Shown: positions 43,269 through 54,200 of the stretch, piece by piece
Layout of the letters: every line of letters starts with the position of its first letter
Numbering within the stretch: the stretch's first letter is position 1
Assembly: GCA_001460835.1 (NCBI GenBank)
Contig: CYKH01001117.1
Span: 7,589-63,108, forward strand
From: Bodo saltans
Lineage: Eukaryota; Euglenozoa; Kinetoplastea; Eubodonida; Bodonidae
Direction of reading: 5' to 3'
Length of the DNA: 55,520 bases
Made by a program: the position numbers and the translations under genes
Notes under the pieces: model-generated
Told to the model about the DNA's origin: nothing
What the model saw: the letters and a program-made list of their open reading frames with translations, nothing else
Database searches by the model: none

Positions 43269-45305
43269 ATGAGCAAGCTTGGCGCGGATATTATTCGTGA
43301 TGGGCCTAACTCTACGCTTCTCAAAGGAATCTACGCTCTAGTCCAAGAAGATGGCGAGCTGCACTTGAAGCAGCGTTGGGTTGAGGTTCACGAAACCGCC
43401 ATTGTGGTGTTCGTCAAACGCGAAGAGCAGCCAACGTGTATTTACAGCCTCCATCAGATAGAAATTTTTGACGAAGGACATCGAGACTTCTCCATTGAAG
43501 TTCGTCCTCTATTACTTTTGCCAGACTCTCCACCACCAACGAACTTGATGATATCAACTGGGCCCTTCCCCGCTGCAGCATCGACGACACCTGCTGTTGC
43601 TGCCATCGATGATGATCCCAGTGCTCCTCACTTTGAGGAAGCGCCGTCAAGCTCTCGAAGCACAAGTCCCACGGGCACAGAGACTGGCTCGCTGAACTTT
43701 GAAACCGATGACGATGTTCGCACCAGCGCCGTATCGAGTCGCTTCAAACGCGAAGCACCAACAGTGGACCTGCCACCACATATGATGATGCCTGGTGGCC
43801 AGGGGTACGTTGAACCGAAGCCTCATCATGTCCACGAAGTTGGTGCGCACCACTCAAACCCTAGTGACGAAGTTGCCACGGTACGATTTCGCTGCTGCGA
43901 TCGCATCGAATGTCTTGAAATGCTCCAATTCGTGGAGCAGGCTTTCCATGCGTTGCGCCTTCGTAGCGTGGCCTGCCAAGTAAGTCTCAGTGACTTCAAC
44001 CAAATGATGGTGTCCTCCAATGAGTACCGGTTACTGTGCTCTCAACGCGATAGACTTCGCGCGGCTAATGAAAACTTGATGGAGCGTAACGACCAGCTTC
44101 TCGCTGCGAACGGATCGCTGCAGAAAGAGCTCAGCGATTCTCGTGATGCCAACTCCGCTCTAGAGTCTCGAATCAGTGACCTGCTGCGCGAGATGGAGTG
44201 CCTTCAAAATGAAAACAGTCAACTGCTGCGCGAGGCCGAGGATGGCGCCCTGCTGCTGCGCGAGAAGTTCGCTAGTTCTCTGGCCGAAGCGAAGCGTCGT
44301 CTTGACGAAAAGAGTTCCGAAGTGCAACAACTTCTTGCGGCCTCGCGCCAAGCAGAGCTTGACAGTGCTGCCGCCGCAAAAGAACGGGATTTACTACGGC
44401 AGCAACTCGCAGATGCGATCCAACGCCTCAAGAAGCGACCCGCCCCTTCGCTTAACGGCGCAGGTGCTATTGCCGGCCTGGAGTCGTTCCTCAACGTTCG
44501 CCGCGATCACTTGTCGTGGATTCGTCATCACCTCTGTGCAGTACAGATCGCGCGCTTTGCATTGTCTCTTAAGAGAGCGAGTCAAATATTAGCGCACGTC
44601 CCGGGGTCATCACAATTTGCCAAAGAATTCAGTCATGACTGGCCCATCGCTAGCCGCCTCATTGAACTCCCGGCAATGATTGCAGAAGAGGACCGTATGC
44701 TGGAGACCATCCTCTGCACGTACCGGGGAGGCGCCACCGGAAAGAAAGCTTTGTCGTCTCCTCACTGTGCTGCCCCGTCGTGCGGCGGGACGCCCTCCGA
44801 AGTCCACACATGTGCAGCCTTGACGCTGCATTGTGACGAGGCCGCAACTGGAGAAGACCAACAAGTGGAAGCAATAGTGGCGGCTGCCCCTAACCGCGGC
44901 GACGCGTTATTCCCTATGGTTGACCTTGTGGAGATGAAGGAGCCGGGGCCACTCTTCGTGGAGACCAACCGCATGTTGCCATTGGAATCGATGGAGCACC
45001 ACAACCATACTACCACCGCCTCAACGACACGTTCCACGACTCCCACCACCACCAAAGTGTTGGAGGCACCTGTGAACAATCGGACTCGAAGGTGCATGGA
45101 CCAATGCTCCATCGTGCCATCCCTGCAGCGGTACTGCTGTGGTCGACTTGGACAAGGTCCGTGCCACGCGGATTACGGCCACCAACCGTTGTTGAAGGGA
45201 ACAACTCCTAGGGTGGTGCGAGCAAATGGGATTCGTGTGTTCCTACGGGGGACATCATCGCGCAGTGGAGATTCACCAAATGCAAAGCTCCAATCGACAG
45301 GATAA
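43269..45305 (+). CDS. PH-like domain and coiled-coil protein
   Basis: A 678-residue protein. Residues about 15-85 look like the first strands of a PH domain (LLKGIYAL, LKQRWVEVHETAIVVF, CIYSLHQIEIFD). A roughly 120-residue disordered insertion follows. The last strands and C-terminal helix then appear at about 200-235 (TVRFRCCDRIECLEMLQFVEQAFHAL), giving a split PH-like fold. A coiled coil runs from about 250 to 395. A second helical block near 410-480 (WIRHHLCAVQIARFALSLKR) precedes a His/Thr-rich disordered tail. PH plus coiled coil suggests a membrane- or cytoskeleton-associated adaptor (inference). The frame extends upstream to a GTG at 43110 through splice-site-like sequence; the ATG at 43269 is preferred. 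Confidence 0.75.
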   Translation: MSKLGADIIRDGPNSTLLKGIYALVQEDGELHLKQRWVEVHETAIVVFVKREEQPTCIYSLHQIEIFDEGHRDFSIEVRPLLLLPDSPPPTNLMISTGPFPAAASTTPAVAAIDDDPSAPHFEEAPSSSRSTSPTGTETGSLNFETDDDVRTSAVSSRFKREAPTVDLPPHMMMPGGQGYVEPKPHHVHEVGAHHSNPSDEVATVRFRCCDRIECLEMLQFVEQAFHALRLRSVACQVSLSDFNQMMVSSNEYRLLCSQRDRLRAANENLMERNDQLLAANGSLQKELSDSRDANSALESRISDLLREMECLQNENSQLLREAEDGALLLREKFASSLAEAKRRLDEKSSEVQQLLAASRQAELDSAAAAKERDLLRQQLADAIQRLKKRPAPSLNGAGAIAGLESFLNVRRDHLSWIRHHLCAVQIARFALSLKRASQILAHVPGSSQFAKEFSHDWPIASRLIELPAMIAEEDRMLETILCTYRGGATGKKALSSPHCAAPSCGGTPSEVHTCAALTLHCDEAATGEDQQVEAIVAAAPNRGDALFPMVDLVEMKEPGPLFVETNRMLPLESMEHHNHTTTASTTRSTTPTTTKVLEAPVNNRTRRCMDQCSIVPSLQRYCCGRLGQGPCHADYGHQPLLKGTTPRVVRANGIRVFLRGTSSRSGDSPNAKLQSTG

Positions 45306-45460
45306 ACAGCATTCTGAGTGTATTTTTTTTGGTCAAAAGTTCCTTTTTTGCCCTCCCTATCTGTTTCCTCGCAATGACTGCGTGTTGGGTACTCAATTTC
45401 GCGCGTTGGGAATGATGACTCGGGTCACTATTTTATTTTACTGACCAATGCATTTCTTCT

Positions 45461-45475
45461 TTTTTTGATTTGAAG
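45461..45475 (+). promoter_or_regulatory. Predicted trans-splice acceptor for IF1-like gene
   Basis: A T-rich tract ends with GAAG (AG at 45474-45475), 23 bases before the ATG at 45499. Confidence 0.45.
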
Positions 45476-45498
45476 CCTTCCACAAAAGTCAAAATATA

Positions 45499-45834
45499 AT
45501 GTTCCGCTTCCGCGTTGCCACCACCTCCGCTCTCGCCGCGACAGTGTCCCGCCGCTTCGTCAAGAGCACCGACCCCACCTACGAGGATGACCGCTGGTTG
45601 GAGGCGCAGTTCAACGACGCTGAGAAGACTGTTGAGGAGCGCTATGCTTCCGACAAGCAGAAGGAGGTGCTGAAGAAGATGCTCGCCAAGATTCGCGAGG
45701 AGAACGACAAAAAGGTTGACGCCAAGATTGCCGAGGTCCACAGCCACCACACCGATGCTCGCCAAAAGGAGACCGCCGAGCTGAAGGCCAGCATTGCTGA
45801 GCTGCAGAAGAAGCTTGAGACGCTGGCCAAGTAA
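45499..45834 (+). CDS. Mitochondrial ATPase inhibitor IF1-like protein
   Basis: A small 111-residue protein. The first 20 residues (MFRFRVATTSALAATVSRRF) are basic and free of acid, a typical mitochondrial presequence. The mature part has the IF1-like inhibitory motif (EKTVEERYASDKQKEVLKKM, about 48-67) followed by a continuous charged coiled coil to the C-terminus, with HSHH near residue 86. IF1 binds the F1 part of ATP synthase and blocks ATP hydrolysis when the membrane potential falls. Kinetoplastid IF1 proteins are of similar size. The EERY motif and heptad pattern support the call, but a short coiled coil limits certainty. Codon use is strongly biased towards C/G endings, suggesting high expression. 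Confidence 0.72.
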   Translation: MFRFRVATTSALAATVSRRFVKSTDPTYEDDRWLEAQFNDAEKTVEERYASDKQKEVLKKMLAKIREENDKKVDAKIAEVHSHHTDARQKETAELKASIAELQKKLETLAK

Positions 45835-46134
45835 TCAACTTACTTTGAATGGTGACTTAGCGAGTCTGGAGCGAATTGACGGCTGGTTTTCTTGTTGTTT
45901 GCCTTTTGTGTCGGATTCAACATCCGGTGCCTCATCAAAATGACACCTCACAAATCCAAAAAAAAAAAAATGAAAAAAGAAAAGAAATGGTTGAACTCGA
46001 ATGAAGGGAACAGTGTGATGTCATTTCTGCGCTATGCGGTGCTATCATGTTACGCTCTACAATCACACTGCCTCTTCTCGCTGTCTTTTTCTAATTCTAA
46101 AGGAAGCTGATCCACGCAGACCATTCAAAAACAG
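45835..46134. other. Intergenic region before gene at 46135
   Basis: No supported gene. It has an A-rich run near 45958-45985 and a C/T-rich tract around 46070-46095 followed by AG at 46102-46103. Confidence 0.55.
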
Positions 46135-48468
46135 ATGGCTGACGCGGCAGTGCAACATGATTCGTCGTCGATCAGACTGCTGTCTGCAGGATGCGGGACT
46201 TTGCTGCCGACTGTCGCGACGCACGAGAAACCACTCACCACAGAACAACTTCGCACTCACTTTGCTTCATCAACTGAAGCAGCACTATTCCTGATGGCGG
46301 ACTCCTGGGAGCGTGTCTTGAGCGGTCTTGAGAACCAGCACATTAGCAGTGCTATTGGCACCAGTGCACACGTAGATACCCAGGATCACTATCTGCAGTT
46401 ATGGAACTCTGCTCGCTCTGATCCTTCGTCTGCTGTGTCATCAGCAGCGCTTGACGTCTTGCGGCAGGCTGCATCGGCGGCGGCTTCAGCGTCAGGGGCT
46501 AGCAGCAGCTCCATGCCGAAGGTAACGATGCCTTCGTTGCGGGCAAAATTTGCACTTCATTCCTGTGGTGACATAGAATTCTCCCAAACATTGATCGAAT
46601 TTCGACTCGCAGTGCAAAAAGTCGGACTGCTATCCCAGCAATCTATCCGGCTTGCTTCTGGAAATCTCAGCAGCGACGCGTCGTCCACCAAAGTTGAGGA
46701 CGTGGCACTTTTCACCATTCTACTGCTGTCCCAATATCGATCCACAAAGCAGATCGCGGCGAGAAAGTGGATTGCGTACATGGACTCGGTGTTGACGGCA
46801 CCATCTGAGGGGCTTTCGGTCGGATTGGTGCTGAGCGCCTCCTTCCTTGCGTCCATGTCACTCTGCATCCCAACGACCGACGTGACTTCACAGAGGCTTT
46901 TGATTGCTATTCTGGGCGAGGCACTAGGAGATGCCATCCCACCGCTGCATCCTCAATTCATTGGATTATTCTGGACGGCGGTCATTGAACAACTCTCCTT
47001 GAGAGAGGCCACCACAAGTGGGCACTCACACGTCGTGTCGGTTAAGGCGCTCATGCCTGTCTTTGTAGATTACTTCTACGTCAACATCGCACAACATCTG
47101 CAGGATGCCATGTCCTCCGATGAGAATAGGAATCTTACAGACACATCAAGTTGTACTCGTAGCTCACCTCTGTTTCATGCGATAGCTTCTCCTCCTGCAT
47201 CTCAGGAGAGGGGACTGCCCCCAGCTGTGTTCGATGCTTATTTTGGCATCTTCATGCCATCACTTTGGCAGCAAATAGGATTTGAGTGGCCATGGTCCTC
47301 TTTTGTACGCTTGACACGTGCAATCGTCAACGAAGCACGAAGATCTGCGCAAGGAAGCGAATCAATCGCAAGCGCTTTGAGCAGTCGTGCCGAGCAGCTT
47401 TGGAACGACATTGCGTTCTCGTTAGCTCCTCGGTCGTACAAACAACGGCTAGAAGAAATTCTTGCTGCGTCGCTGCAGCGCCATGTCGATGGGGCGTATG
47501 CTCTTGACGCCACCCGTCAGTTTCCACTGCCGGTTGACGATACAGTGCTCGCTGATTTGGGGCGTGTTGCGACTGTTGCCGCAACCAAAATATCTCAACT
47601 CACTCCGGGTGACAATGCCGCTATTTCTGATGCCGTTGGCGTCGCGACATTATCCCTTGACGCATTACCTCATATGGTTCGCCTGCGTGCTGCGCAGAAA
47701 GCAATCACAGCGACTCGTAGTGCCGATGCGGCTCTCGTGGACGCTCGGATGGCAGGTGTCTTGTGGATCTTCTTGACGCTCTCGAAGAGGCTTGCTGTGC
47801 GATCGCACAACCGCGACTTATTCTTGACCACGTTTGCACCGGTCCTCGAAAAGCTTCGCAACTCGTCCGAGGGGGCTGCACTTGGAATACAGCACACGGA
47901 GGAGGATGACACTGTCAGTGCATCGCAGCTCCCAACGCAAAGTCCGTTCGTCACTGTTGCATCTTTGTGGTTGGCGTCAATCGTTGACAATCGACGAGAT
48001 GATGCGGAGCGCAAAGCTCTTCTTCGGCGTCGGATTGGATTCGAGTTGCTGCGTTTCATGTCTGTCTGTTACTTACCTCTGACACAAGACAATGGCCGAT
48101 CGTCAGTTGGTCTCGTCATCACTGCTGCCGACATCATCGCTGTGTTTGTGTTCGCAGCTGGTGCATCGGCCGTCGATGGTAGTGAAGTGGATGCTCGCTT
48201 ACTGTGGGCAACTGCTGACAGTGATTTGCGAATGGCAGTGCGCGATGTGATGCGTCGGCTCTCTTCGTTGACGTCTCGCATTCAATTGTCTGCTGATCTT
48301 CTTACATTTGATACCATCACTAGGCACATTGTACGCCTTGAGAGCGAACAACTGACGAAGTGGCTGCGGGCATTGGCTATGCAAGAAGATGCATTATGTC
48401 GTGGCACCAGCTGTGTGTGCTGGATCCCATCGACTGCAGTTCTGCAAGCAACGTTATCCCACAACTAA
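46135..48468 (+). CDS. Unrecognised 777-residue helical protein
   Basis: I do not recognise this protein. It is predominantly helical with many Ala, Leu and Ser, and has no signal peptide, clear membrane segment, nucleotide-binding motif or Cys/His cluster. One low-complexity Ala/Ser patch lies at about 110-130. Several regions, for example VEDVALFTILLLSQYRSTKQ and LPHMVRLRAAQKAITATRSA, have the amphipathic look of helical-repeat proteins. The composition is uniform along the frame and codon use matches the neighbours, so it is very probably a real gene. It lies 300 bases after the IF1-like gene, and the ATG at 46135 directly follows an AG. Confidence 0.75.
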   Translation: MADAAVQHDSSSIRLLSAGCGTLLPTVATHEKPLTTEQLRTHFASSTEAALFLMADSWERVLSGLENQHISSAIGTSAHVDTQDHYLQLWNSARSDPSSAVSSAALDVLRQAASAAASASGASSSSMPKVTMPSLRAKFALHSCGDIEFSQTLIEFRLAVQKVGLLSQQSIRLASGNLSSDASSTKVEDVALFTILLLSQYRSTKQIAARKWIAYMDSVLTAPSEGLSVGLVLSASFLASMSLCIPTTDVTSQRLLIAILGEALGDAIPPLHPQFIGLFWTAVIEQLSLREATTSGHSHVVSVKALMPVFVDYFYVNIAQHLQDAMSSDENRNLTDTSSCTRSSPLFHAIASPPASQERGLPPAVFDAYFGIFMPSLWQQIGFEWPWSSFVRLTRAIVNEARRSAQGSESIASALSSRAEQLWNDIAFSLAPRSYKQRLEEILAASLQRHVDGAYALDATRQFPLPVDDTVLADLGRVATVAATKISQLTPGDNAAISDAVGVATLSLDALPHMVRLRAAQKAITATRSADAALVDARMAGVLWIFLTLSKRLAVRSHNRDLFLTTFAPVLEKLRNSSEGAALGIQHTEEDDTVSASQLPTQSPFVTVASLWLASIVDNRRDDAERKALLRRRIGFELLRFMSVCYLPLTQDNGRSSVGLVITAADIIAVFVFAAGASAVDGSEVDARLLWATADSDLRMAVRDVMRRLSSLTSRIQLSADLLTFDTITRHIVRLESEQLTKWLRALAMQEDALCRGTSCVCWIPSTAVLQATLSHN

Positions 48469-48626
48469 CAAAGGAAAAAAAATAAAATAAAATGGATAAC
48501 TCAGAGACGCTGTAATGTTTGTAGTGTGTTCATGATTCCTTGCCAGGCTTTTCTTTACTTCTGAGGAAACATAGTAGAGCCTAGAAAAAGCATCAGTCAT
48601 ATTCCTTGAGCGACGTTGAATATCAG

Positions 48627-50981
48627 ATGAGTTCCACAAAGGAAAAAGCATCCAACAGTGGGACATACCTCCTTCAAGCGTTCCTAAACTTTAGCCAGTA
48701 CTCTGCAGCGAAGACGGCGTCATTGACTCGTCGCGCATCCATGTCCAGTTTCTCCTCCGTAGCGAATCTGGCCAACTCGATGTCGGGCCTTTGCGCGCCT
48801 CCTGTGATCAAAGGCGGCGCCACAGCGCCTGCCGCAGCTATTGCGATCTCATCGCAGCAGCATCAACCCCCAGTTGTCTCGGCCCTTAACACCCCAGACC
48901 ACCCGCTGATTCTGCGACTCGCCGACGCCTGCAATGCGGAAGCGGCCACTGTCCAGGCCCTCCAGCAACACTACTTGACACGGTGGGTGGAGCGTGTTCA
49001 AAGCATCGTAGAACAGATGGGAGAGCAACATGGGATTCGTCCATCGGAGCCTCTCTCCGCGGAGATTGCTGCAATTGGCCGCATGAGTGCCGGTGGCGCA
49101 AAACCTGCACGAGGGCACAGTGCGGACCGCAACAACGTTGGAAATAAGCCCCGCCGCCTTTCATCAGTGGAGCAGAAAAAAGAGAAAACACATGACGAGA
49201 TCATTCGCACAGTTCTCCAGCACGAAGAGTTGCATTTTTATGAAAGTGTTCTGCCGTCACGCTTTATCGAAGATTACCAACCTTTTATCTCCCTCAGTGA
49301 CGGGACGCTCCCACAGCCCAGCGCGACTGGGGCGGTCACCACGTCGAAGCCCCACTCCCAGCAACTAGTTGACATGAACGAGAACCCTAAAGAGTGGGCA
49401 ATCCCGTCAGGATCCATTGTGAAGCAGCACCCCAAAGCGACATTCCCGTACGCAATCACCATTTTCTACAAGCCTACTAAGACAAGCCGTACCATGAACG
49501 ACATCATGTGTCGCAGCTCGAGCTTTGTGCTGGGCTCATCTGCAGTGATGGGAAGAGAGAGTTCAGCACCCTACGCCGGCACGTCTGATGCCAACGTCAC
49601 TCAGTTAGTCTCCGATCGCTCCACGATATTGAATCAAAGTGCCGATCCATTGAAGTCCGCCGCACAATACTTAGTTGCACAAAGCGCACCAAAGAGCATG
49701 TTGGGGGACGACGCAGCACGAAAGCGGGGATTTACCATCTTGCCGTTTCTTCCTTACTTGCGAAGTGGCACACACGAAACCCACGTGGACCCACAAATTG
49801 CTCAATATTTGCGCCGCCTTTCTGAAAATCATCTCCCCAACAGTGCCCAAAGTGGATCAAAAGACAGCGCCAATCGTAGCGGAGCGACGAGCCCTCTTGA
49901 GGTAGACGATTCAGAGCGTGACAAAGAAATTGATTTCACGGTAGAAGAATTGATGGCCCAAGCTGGCCTCACCCTGTATGACGTTGCTCGTCATGGAAAC
50001 GGACCGCTGGCTCATCTTGGCCGTGATCACGTGGTGGAGCAAGTCCCCCTCATGGCGAAGAGTGACATTGAACGAAAGCGGCAAGAGAATGTAATTCGCG
50101 CGGAACGCGCTGCAATCGCTCGTGAAGAGACTGCGATGAGACTGTCGGAAGTACGAGAACTGTCTATGCGTGAAGAGCACACAGCAAAGGAGGCCATTGC
50201 ACGTGTCGAGCGTGAAAAGACGGAGCTCGACTTGGTCCGAGAGGAGGCAGCCAGGGAGCGCAGCAAGGAAGAGCGACGCTTGAGTTTGGAGCAACGTATC
50301 CTGTCATACAAAGCAGCTGCTCAAAAGGAACTTGAGGAATCGCAAGAGCGACAACGGAAATTTCTGCAGCAGCTTGAATCGACACTCCTCCAGAAAGCTA
50401 CACGCCGACGCCTGGACACGACCCTTGAAGGCGAACGCACGAAGGCAGAGGAGTTAAGCCGTCGCGCTGGACCTATTTCGCTTCGCCTGAATGAATTCCG
50501 CCCTAAAGTGAAGCAACTGGATCAGCAGCAACGTCAGGACAACATGTACACATCGTTGGTCCAATCACTGGATGCTGCCATGACGACTGCAACGTCTCAA
50601 TACCACGCCAACACGACCGGCGCACTTGCGGACCGCCACCAATACGAGACCAAAGTTCGCGAGGAGCTTGTGGTCCGCACCGCTGACGCCGAGACGCTGG
50701 CGAAGAAAGGTGTGGTACGCAACTTTAGGATTGAAGACCTCAAGCGCCAGGAAGATTTAGTGTCGCGTCCTGAGGGTGAGGTGTCCATCTTGCGCATTGC
50801 CGCCAAACCATCCACAGTTTACTACAGCGCCACGGCCGAAGAGGAAGCGCTCCGTGAGGAGGAGCGCAATCGCAATTTCTTAGAGTGGAAAGAACGCCGT
50901 CGAATTGAAGTGGAGGCAAAAATGATTCGTAGCGAGTTGGGGATTCGTGAACCTCGCTCTGTTCTGACTCCGTCGGAGTAG
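48627..50981 (+). CDS. Unrecognised protein with C-terminal charged coiled coil
   Basis: An unrecognised 784-residue protein. The N-terminal third is Ser/Ala-rich with a helical patch (HPLILRLADACNAEA, about 90-105). The middle holds a possibly ordered element (EELHFYESVLPSRFIEDY near 200-217, then ATFPYAITIFYKPTK near 270-285). From about residue 470 to 600 it is a long, highly charged coiled coil rich in R-E-E/R-x-E patterns. The last 180 residues mix helices and a Tyr-containing strand, ending EPRSVLTPSE. Such a layout is common among flagellar and basal-body proteins of kinetoplastids, but that is only an analogy. The frame opens with a TTG at 48606; I use the ATG at 48627. Confidence 0.75.
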   Translation: MSSTKEKASNSGTYLLQAFLNFSQYSAAKTASLTRRASMSSFSSVANLANSMSGLCAPPVIKGGATAPAAAIAISSQQHQPPVVSALNTPDHPLILRLADACNAEAATVQALQQHYLTRWVERVQSIVEQMGEQHGIRPSEPLSAEIAAIGRMSAGGAKPARGHSADRNNVGNKPRRLSSVEQKKEKTHDEIIRTVLQHEELHFYESVLPSRFIEDYQPFISLSDGTLPQPSATGAVTTSKPHSQQLVDMNENPKEWAIPSGSIVKQHPKATFPYAITIFYKPTKTSRTMNDIMCRSSSFVLGSSAVMGRESSAPYAGTSDANVTQLVSDRSTILNQSADPLKSAAQYLVAQSAPKSMLGDDAARKRGFTILPFLPYLRSGTHETHVDPQIAQYLRRLSENHLPNSAQSGSKDSANRSGATSPLEVDDSERDKEIDFTVEELMAQAGLTLYDVARHGNGPLAHLGRDHVVEQVPLMAKSDIERKRQENVIRAERAAIAREETAMRLSEVRELSMREEHTAKEAIARVEREKTELDLVREEAARERSKEERRLSLEQRILSYKAAAQKELEESQERQRKFLQQLESTLLQKATRRRLDTTLEGERTKAEELSRRAGPISLRLNEFRPKVKQLDQQQRQDNMYTSLVQSLDAAMTTATSQYHANTTGALADRHQYETKVREELVVRTADAETLAKKGVVRNFRIEDLKRQEDLVSRPEGEVSILRIAAKPSTVYYSATAEEEALREEERNRNFLEWKERRRIEVEAKMIRSELGIREPRSVLTPSE

Positions 50982-51233
50982 GAGCTTTAGCGACCCCTTT
51001 GTAGATTATGTGTTTGTCCAAAGAGAGACACACCGTGTTGTTGTTTGATTATGATGTGTGAGATGAGCCCTTGTGCCAACAAATGTGATGGACTTTGTGC
51101 CAACGAACAAGGAGACAATTGTTCCATTTGGGATTGGATCTGGATTCGATCTGGAAGGTAGTACCATAATAACAACGGCAGATTCTGTACATAAATCAAA
51201 AGTTACCCCCAAAAAAACACAACGAAACATCGT
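50982..51233. other. Intergenic region before the last gene
   Basis: No supported gene. It is T/G-rich sequence with an A-rich stretch (around 51190-51230) directly before the ATG at 51234. No strong pyrimidine tract is apparent here. Confidence 0.5.
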
Positions 51234-54200
51234 ATGACAGAAGCTCCACCAACACAAAATCTTCAGCGCCTTGCCTCATCGACGCTTATATCTGCGATGA
51301 TTAGTGAGCGTGATGCAAATCCGGCCGAAAGGATGGAAATGCGGCGTAAGAAGGAAACAGAACGTCGACAACAACGCATCGCTGAAGATCGTGCGCGGGC
51401 AGAGCAGCAAAAATCAGATAACCGGCTACGTGACGGTGAGCACATGTTTCAGCAGCGATGGCATGAGACAGAGGCACAGTTTCAGAAAGACGAACACACA
51501 CGTCAGATGGTTCTTCGATCGTTTGATAAATTATCTCGCACAATTCCACGACGTGACAACCCTCGAGTGCTCATCGTCTCGGATCATCCTTGGAGGCAAG
51601 GTTTTTATGTAGAGCTCCTACGCATGGTGGGCTGTCAGTGCGACACGACCAGATCGCTATCCGTCGGCGTGACCATGGCTGCACCGCTGATTCAGCGCAC
51701 TCATGAGACATCGTATGATTTGATTATTGTCGACCGCCCCAGAAAAGCGGCAACGGACGCCGAGGCTGCACAAATGCTCCTTGACTTCACCTACAGCGTG
51801 CGAGTACGCGACAGTGTGTACCGGAAAGAGTATCTCACCACGGCAACCAACCAATTCTTGTTTGTGTTAGGCGCCACGGATTTCTTGCCGCAGTTCCTCG
51901 TTCAAGGCGCGTCGTCGGCTGGCATTGGCGTGTCAACAACTGAAGATCGAGCAGATGTCGCTTGTATTCGAAGGCCATTGTACTTTCATTTGAAGAAAAT
52001 TCGGCAGCTTGTCTTGCCACCTTTTGTGAACACTCGCCTTCGGTTCAAGCTTTACCGCCGAGACCCGAATTTTGTGAAAATCGATCGCATGTTTCGCCAA
52101 GTCACACCACCGCGTCTCAAGGATAAGTCCAACAGTTCTGTGGCTGGCGATCCCAGCGCGTCTACCAGGAGTCAGTCTCCAAGACATGGAGGCGGTGATC
52201 CACATGATGAAGAAGGCGCAAAGAAGAAGCACTTCGTCACTTTTGAAAGCCTTCTGCTAGAGAACGAAGACTTGCATAATGTCGTCATCACCCACATCCG
52301 CAACAAGTCGCGCCTTGAGGATCAAGTGAAGGAACTCGAGGCGATGCTCAAGGATGTTCAAGAGCGTTTTCGATACACCATTCAAGGGTTAGAGGGCCAA
52401 CTACGTGACAAGGATATCTTCATCGCAGAGGTAGGAGACGTCGCGCGGGAGCTGAAGCAGAAACTTCACGATGCACAAATACGAGAAATGCAGCTGTCGT
52501 CTCAACTCACTCAAGTGCAGCGGCGGTCCAAAAAGAAAGAGGTACCTGTGAGTGAAACACCTCGTGCTCAAGAAGACTTGGAGGCCAGTGCGGTACGAAG
52601 CGCTGCGCCCGCACCGCTCGTCGTACGAGTTCCTGTGATGATGCCGTCAGATGCAATGCCACCTGCTCATGGCGCATCGCCAACTGGGTCCATGAACGCA
52701 TTGAACGCAGCCCTCGGGCAGCGTCTTGAAACGTTAATGCAGCAACAAGCGGAGGAGGCTCGTCGCCGTAAAGTCATGCTCGATAGTGTCGCAGACGGGT
52801 TTCACGATGCTCGTGTCACGAAGGAAGCGAAACTGCATGCGGTGGAAATCAATAGCAAACCCGCACAGTGCGATATTTGGTATCAGAGCCCTCAGGAGCA
52901 AGCCGACTTGCTAAAGTTCATGGCAAGCCAATATGGAAGTCCGTCTGGCGCGAAGTCTAGCAAGAAACAACACGCGTCGTCGTCCCATCGCGGCAAAGGT
53001 GGATCCACCAAAGCTTCGGGGGCTAACGGGGCTGGTGGCTCCTCCTCATTGGACCCAAGCGCCTCGGATGCCCACAATGATAGCAGCCGTGTACAAAGCC
53101 GCTCACAAAGCCGTCAACAGAACTCACGAGGAGGCGCGACATCTCGAGCAAGTTCCGTGACATCGGCTGAGGACGAATTTCCAATGTCGCCCGGTCTCAT
53201 GGACTTGCATTCCCCGTTCGATATGTTTCACAGTGCGACAGTCGTCGGCGACGGTGACGATGCTGCTGCTCGAAACTTACGAGTTGAAAACAACGCTCTG
53301 CGAAAGCAACTGCAATTCTTTAAGGCTCAGCAGCAACAGCAACGACGACATAGCGTGGACGCCGTCGGTGCCTCGTTAAACGCCCTTGGCGCTAGCAGCG
53401 TTCACGCTCTCACGGCCTTTTCTCCCATAAAACTGTCGATGGAGATGCCAAGCGCTGAAGTCCTCGTTGCGGATGGACAAAGCGACGTGAAATTCCTTCA
53501 TCGGAAGATCGCTACGCTCAGCCAACAAGTGTCCGTGCTGGAATCGTCCATCATTCAATCGCGAATGGTAGGCTCTCCGGCGCACCCACAGCACAACGCA
53601 TCACTTATTGACGCCTTCCCAGGTGGAGGTGGCTCACCTCATGCAACACCGCCCCCGCCCCCACTTGCCGTCATAGGAACTCCCCCAACACTTTTGTCAC
53701 CTGGACTTCTTGCGGTGGGATCTCTGAGCGGCCTGATGGAGGCCGATACTGTTCTCCCCCCTCCCACTGGACTAGTCTCAGGAATATCTGCAGCGGAAGT
53801 GACCGCACTAAGAGAGACCATCTCACGCTTAGAGTACAAAGTACACAGTCTTGACCTTTCTCGCATCACTAGCACGATGCAAAAGCTCGTGTACAAGTCT
53901 GCCATGATGCGTCTTTTGAACGGAGATGGCAACGCGGCCAGCAATCAGCCGCGTCGGAAGGCGTTTACAAAAGACTCCGCTGTGAATACAACGCTAGAGG
54001 GGGTCGGTGCGGCGGCTGCCATGTGGGATGGTGGCACGCTGTTCTCTCCCAAGGAAATGGAGCAACGAATCAATGAATTGGGCGTGAAGTTGAAGGAGAG
54101 CCACATGATGTTCAAAGAATCCCAAGAGCAGCATCTCCAGTCAGAGAGGAAATCGTTGGAGATGAAATTGGAGTTGGAGAAGATGCACAACCACACGCTA

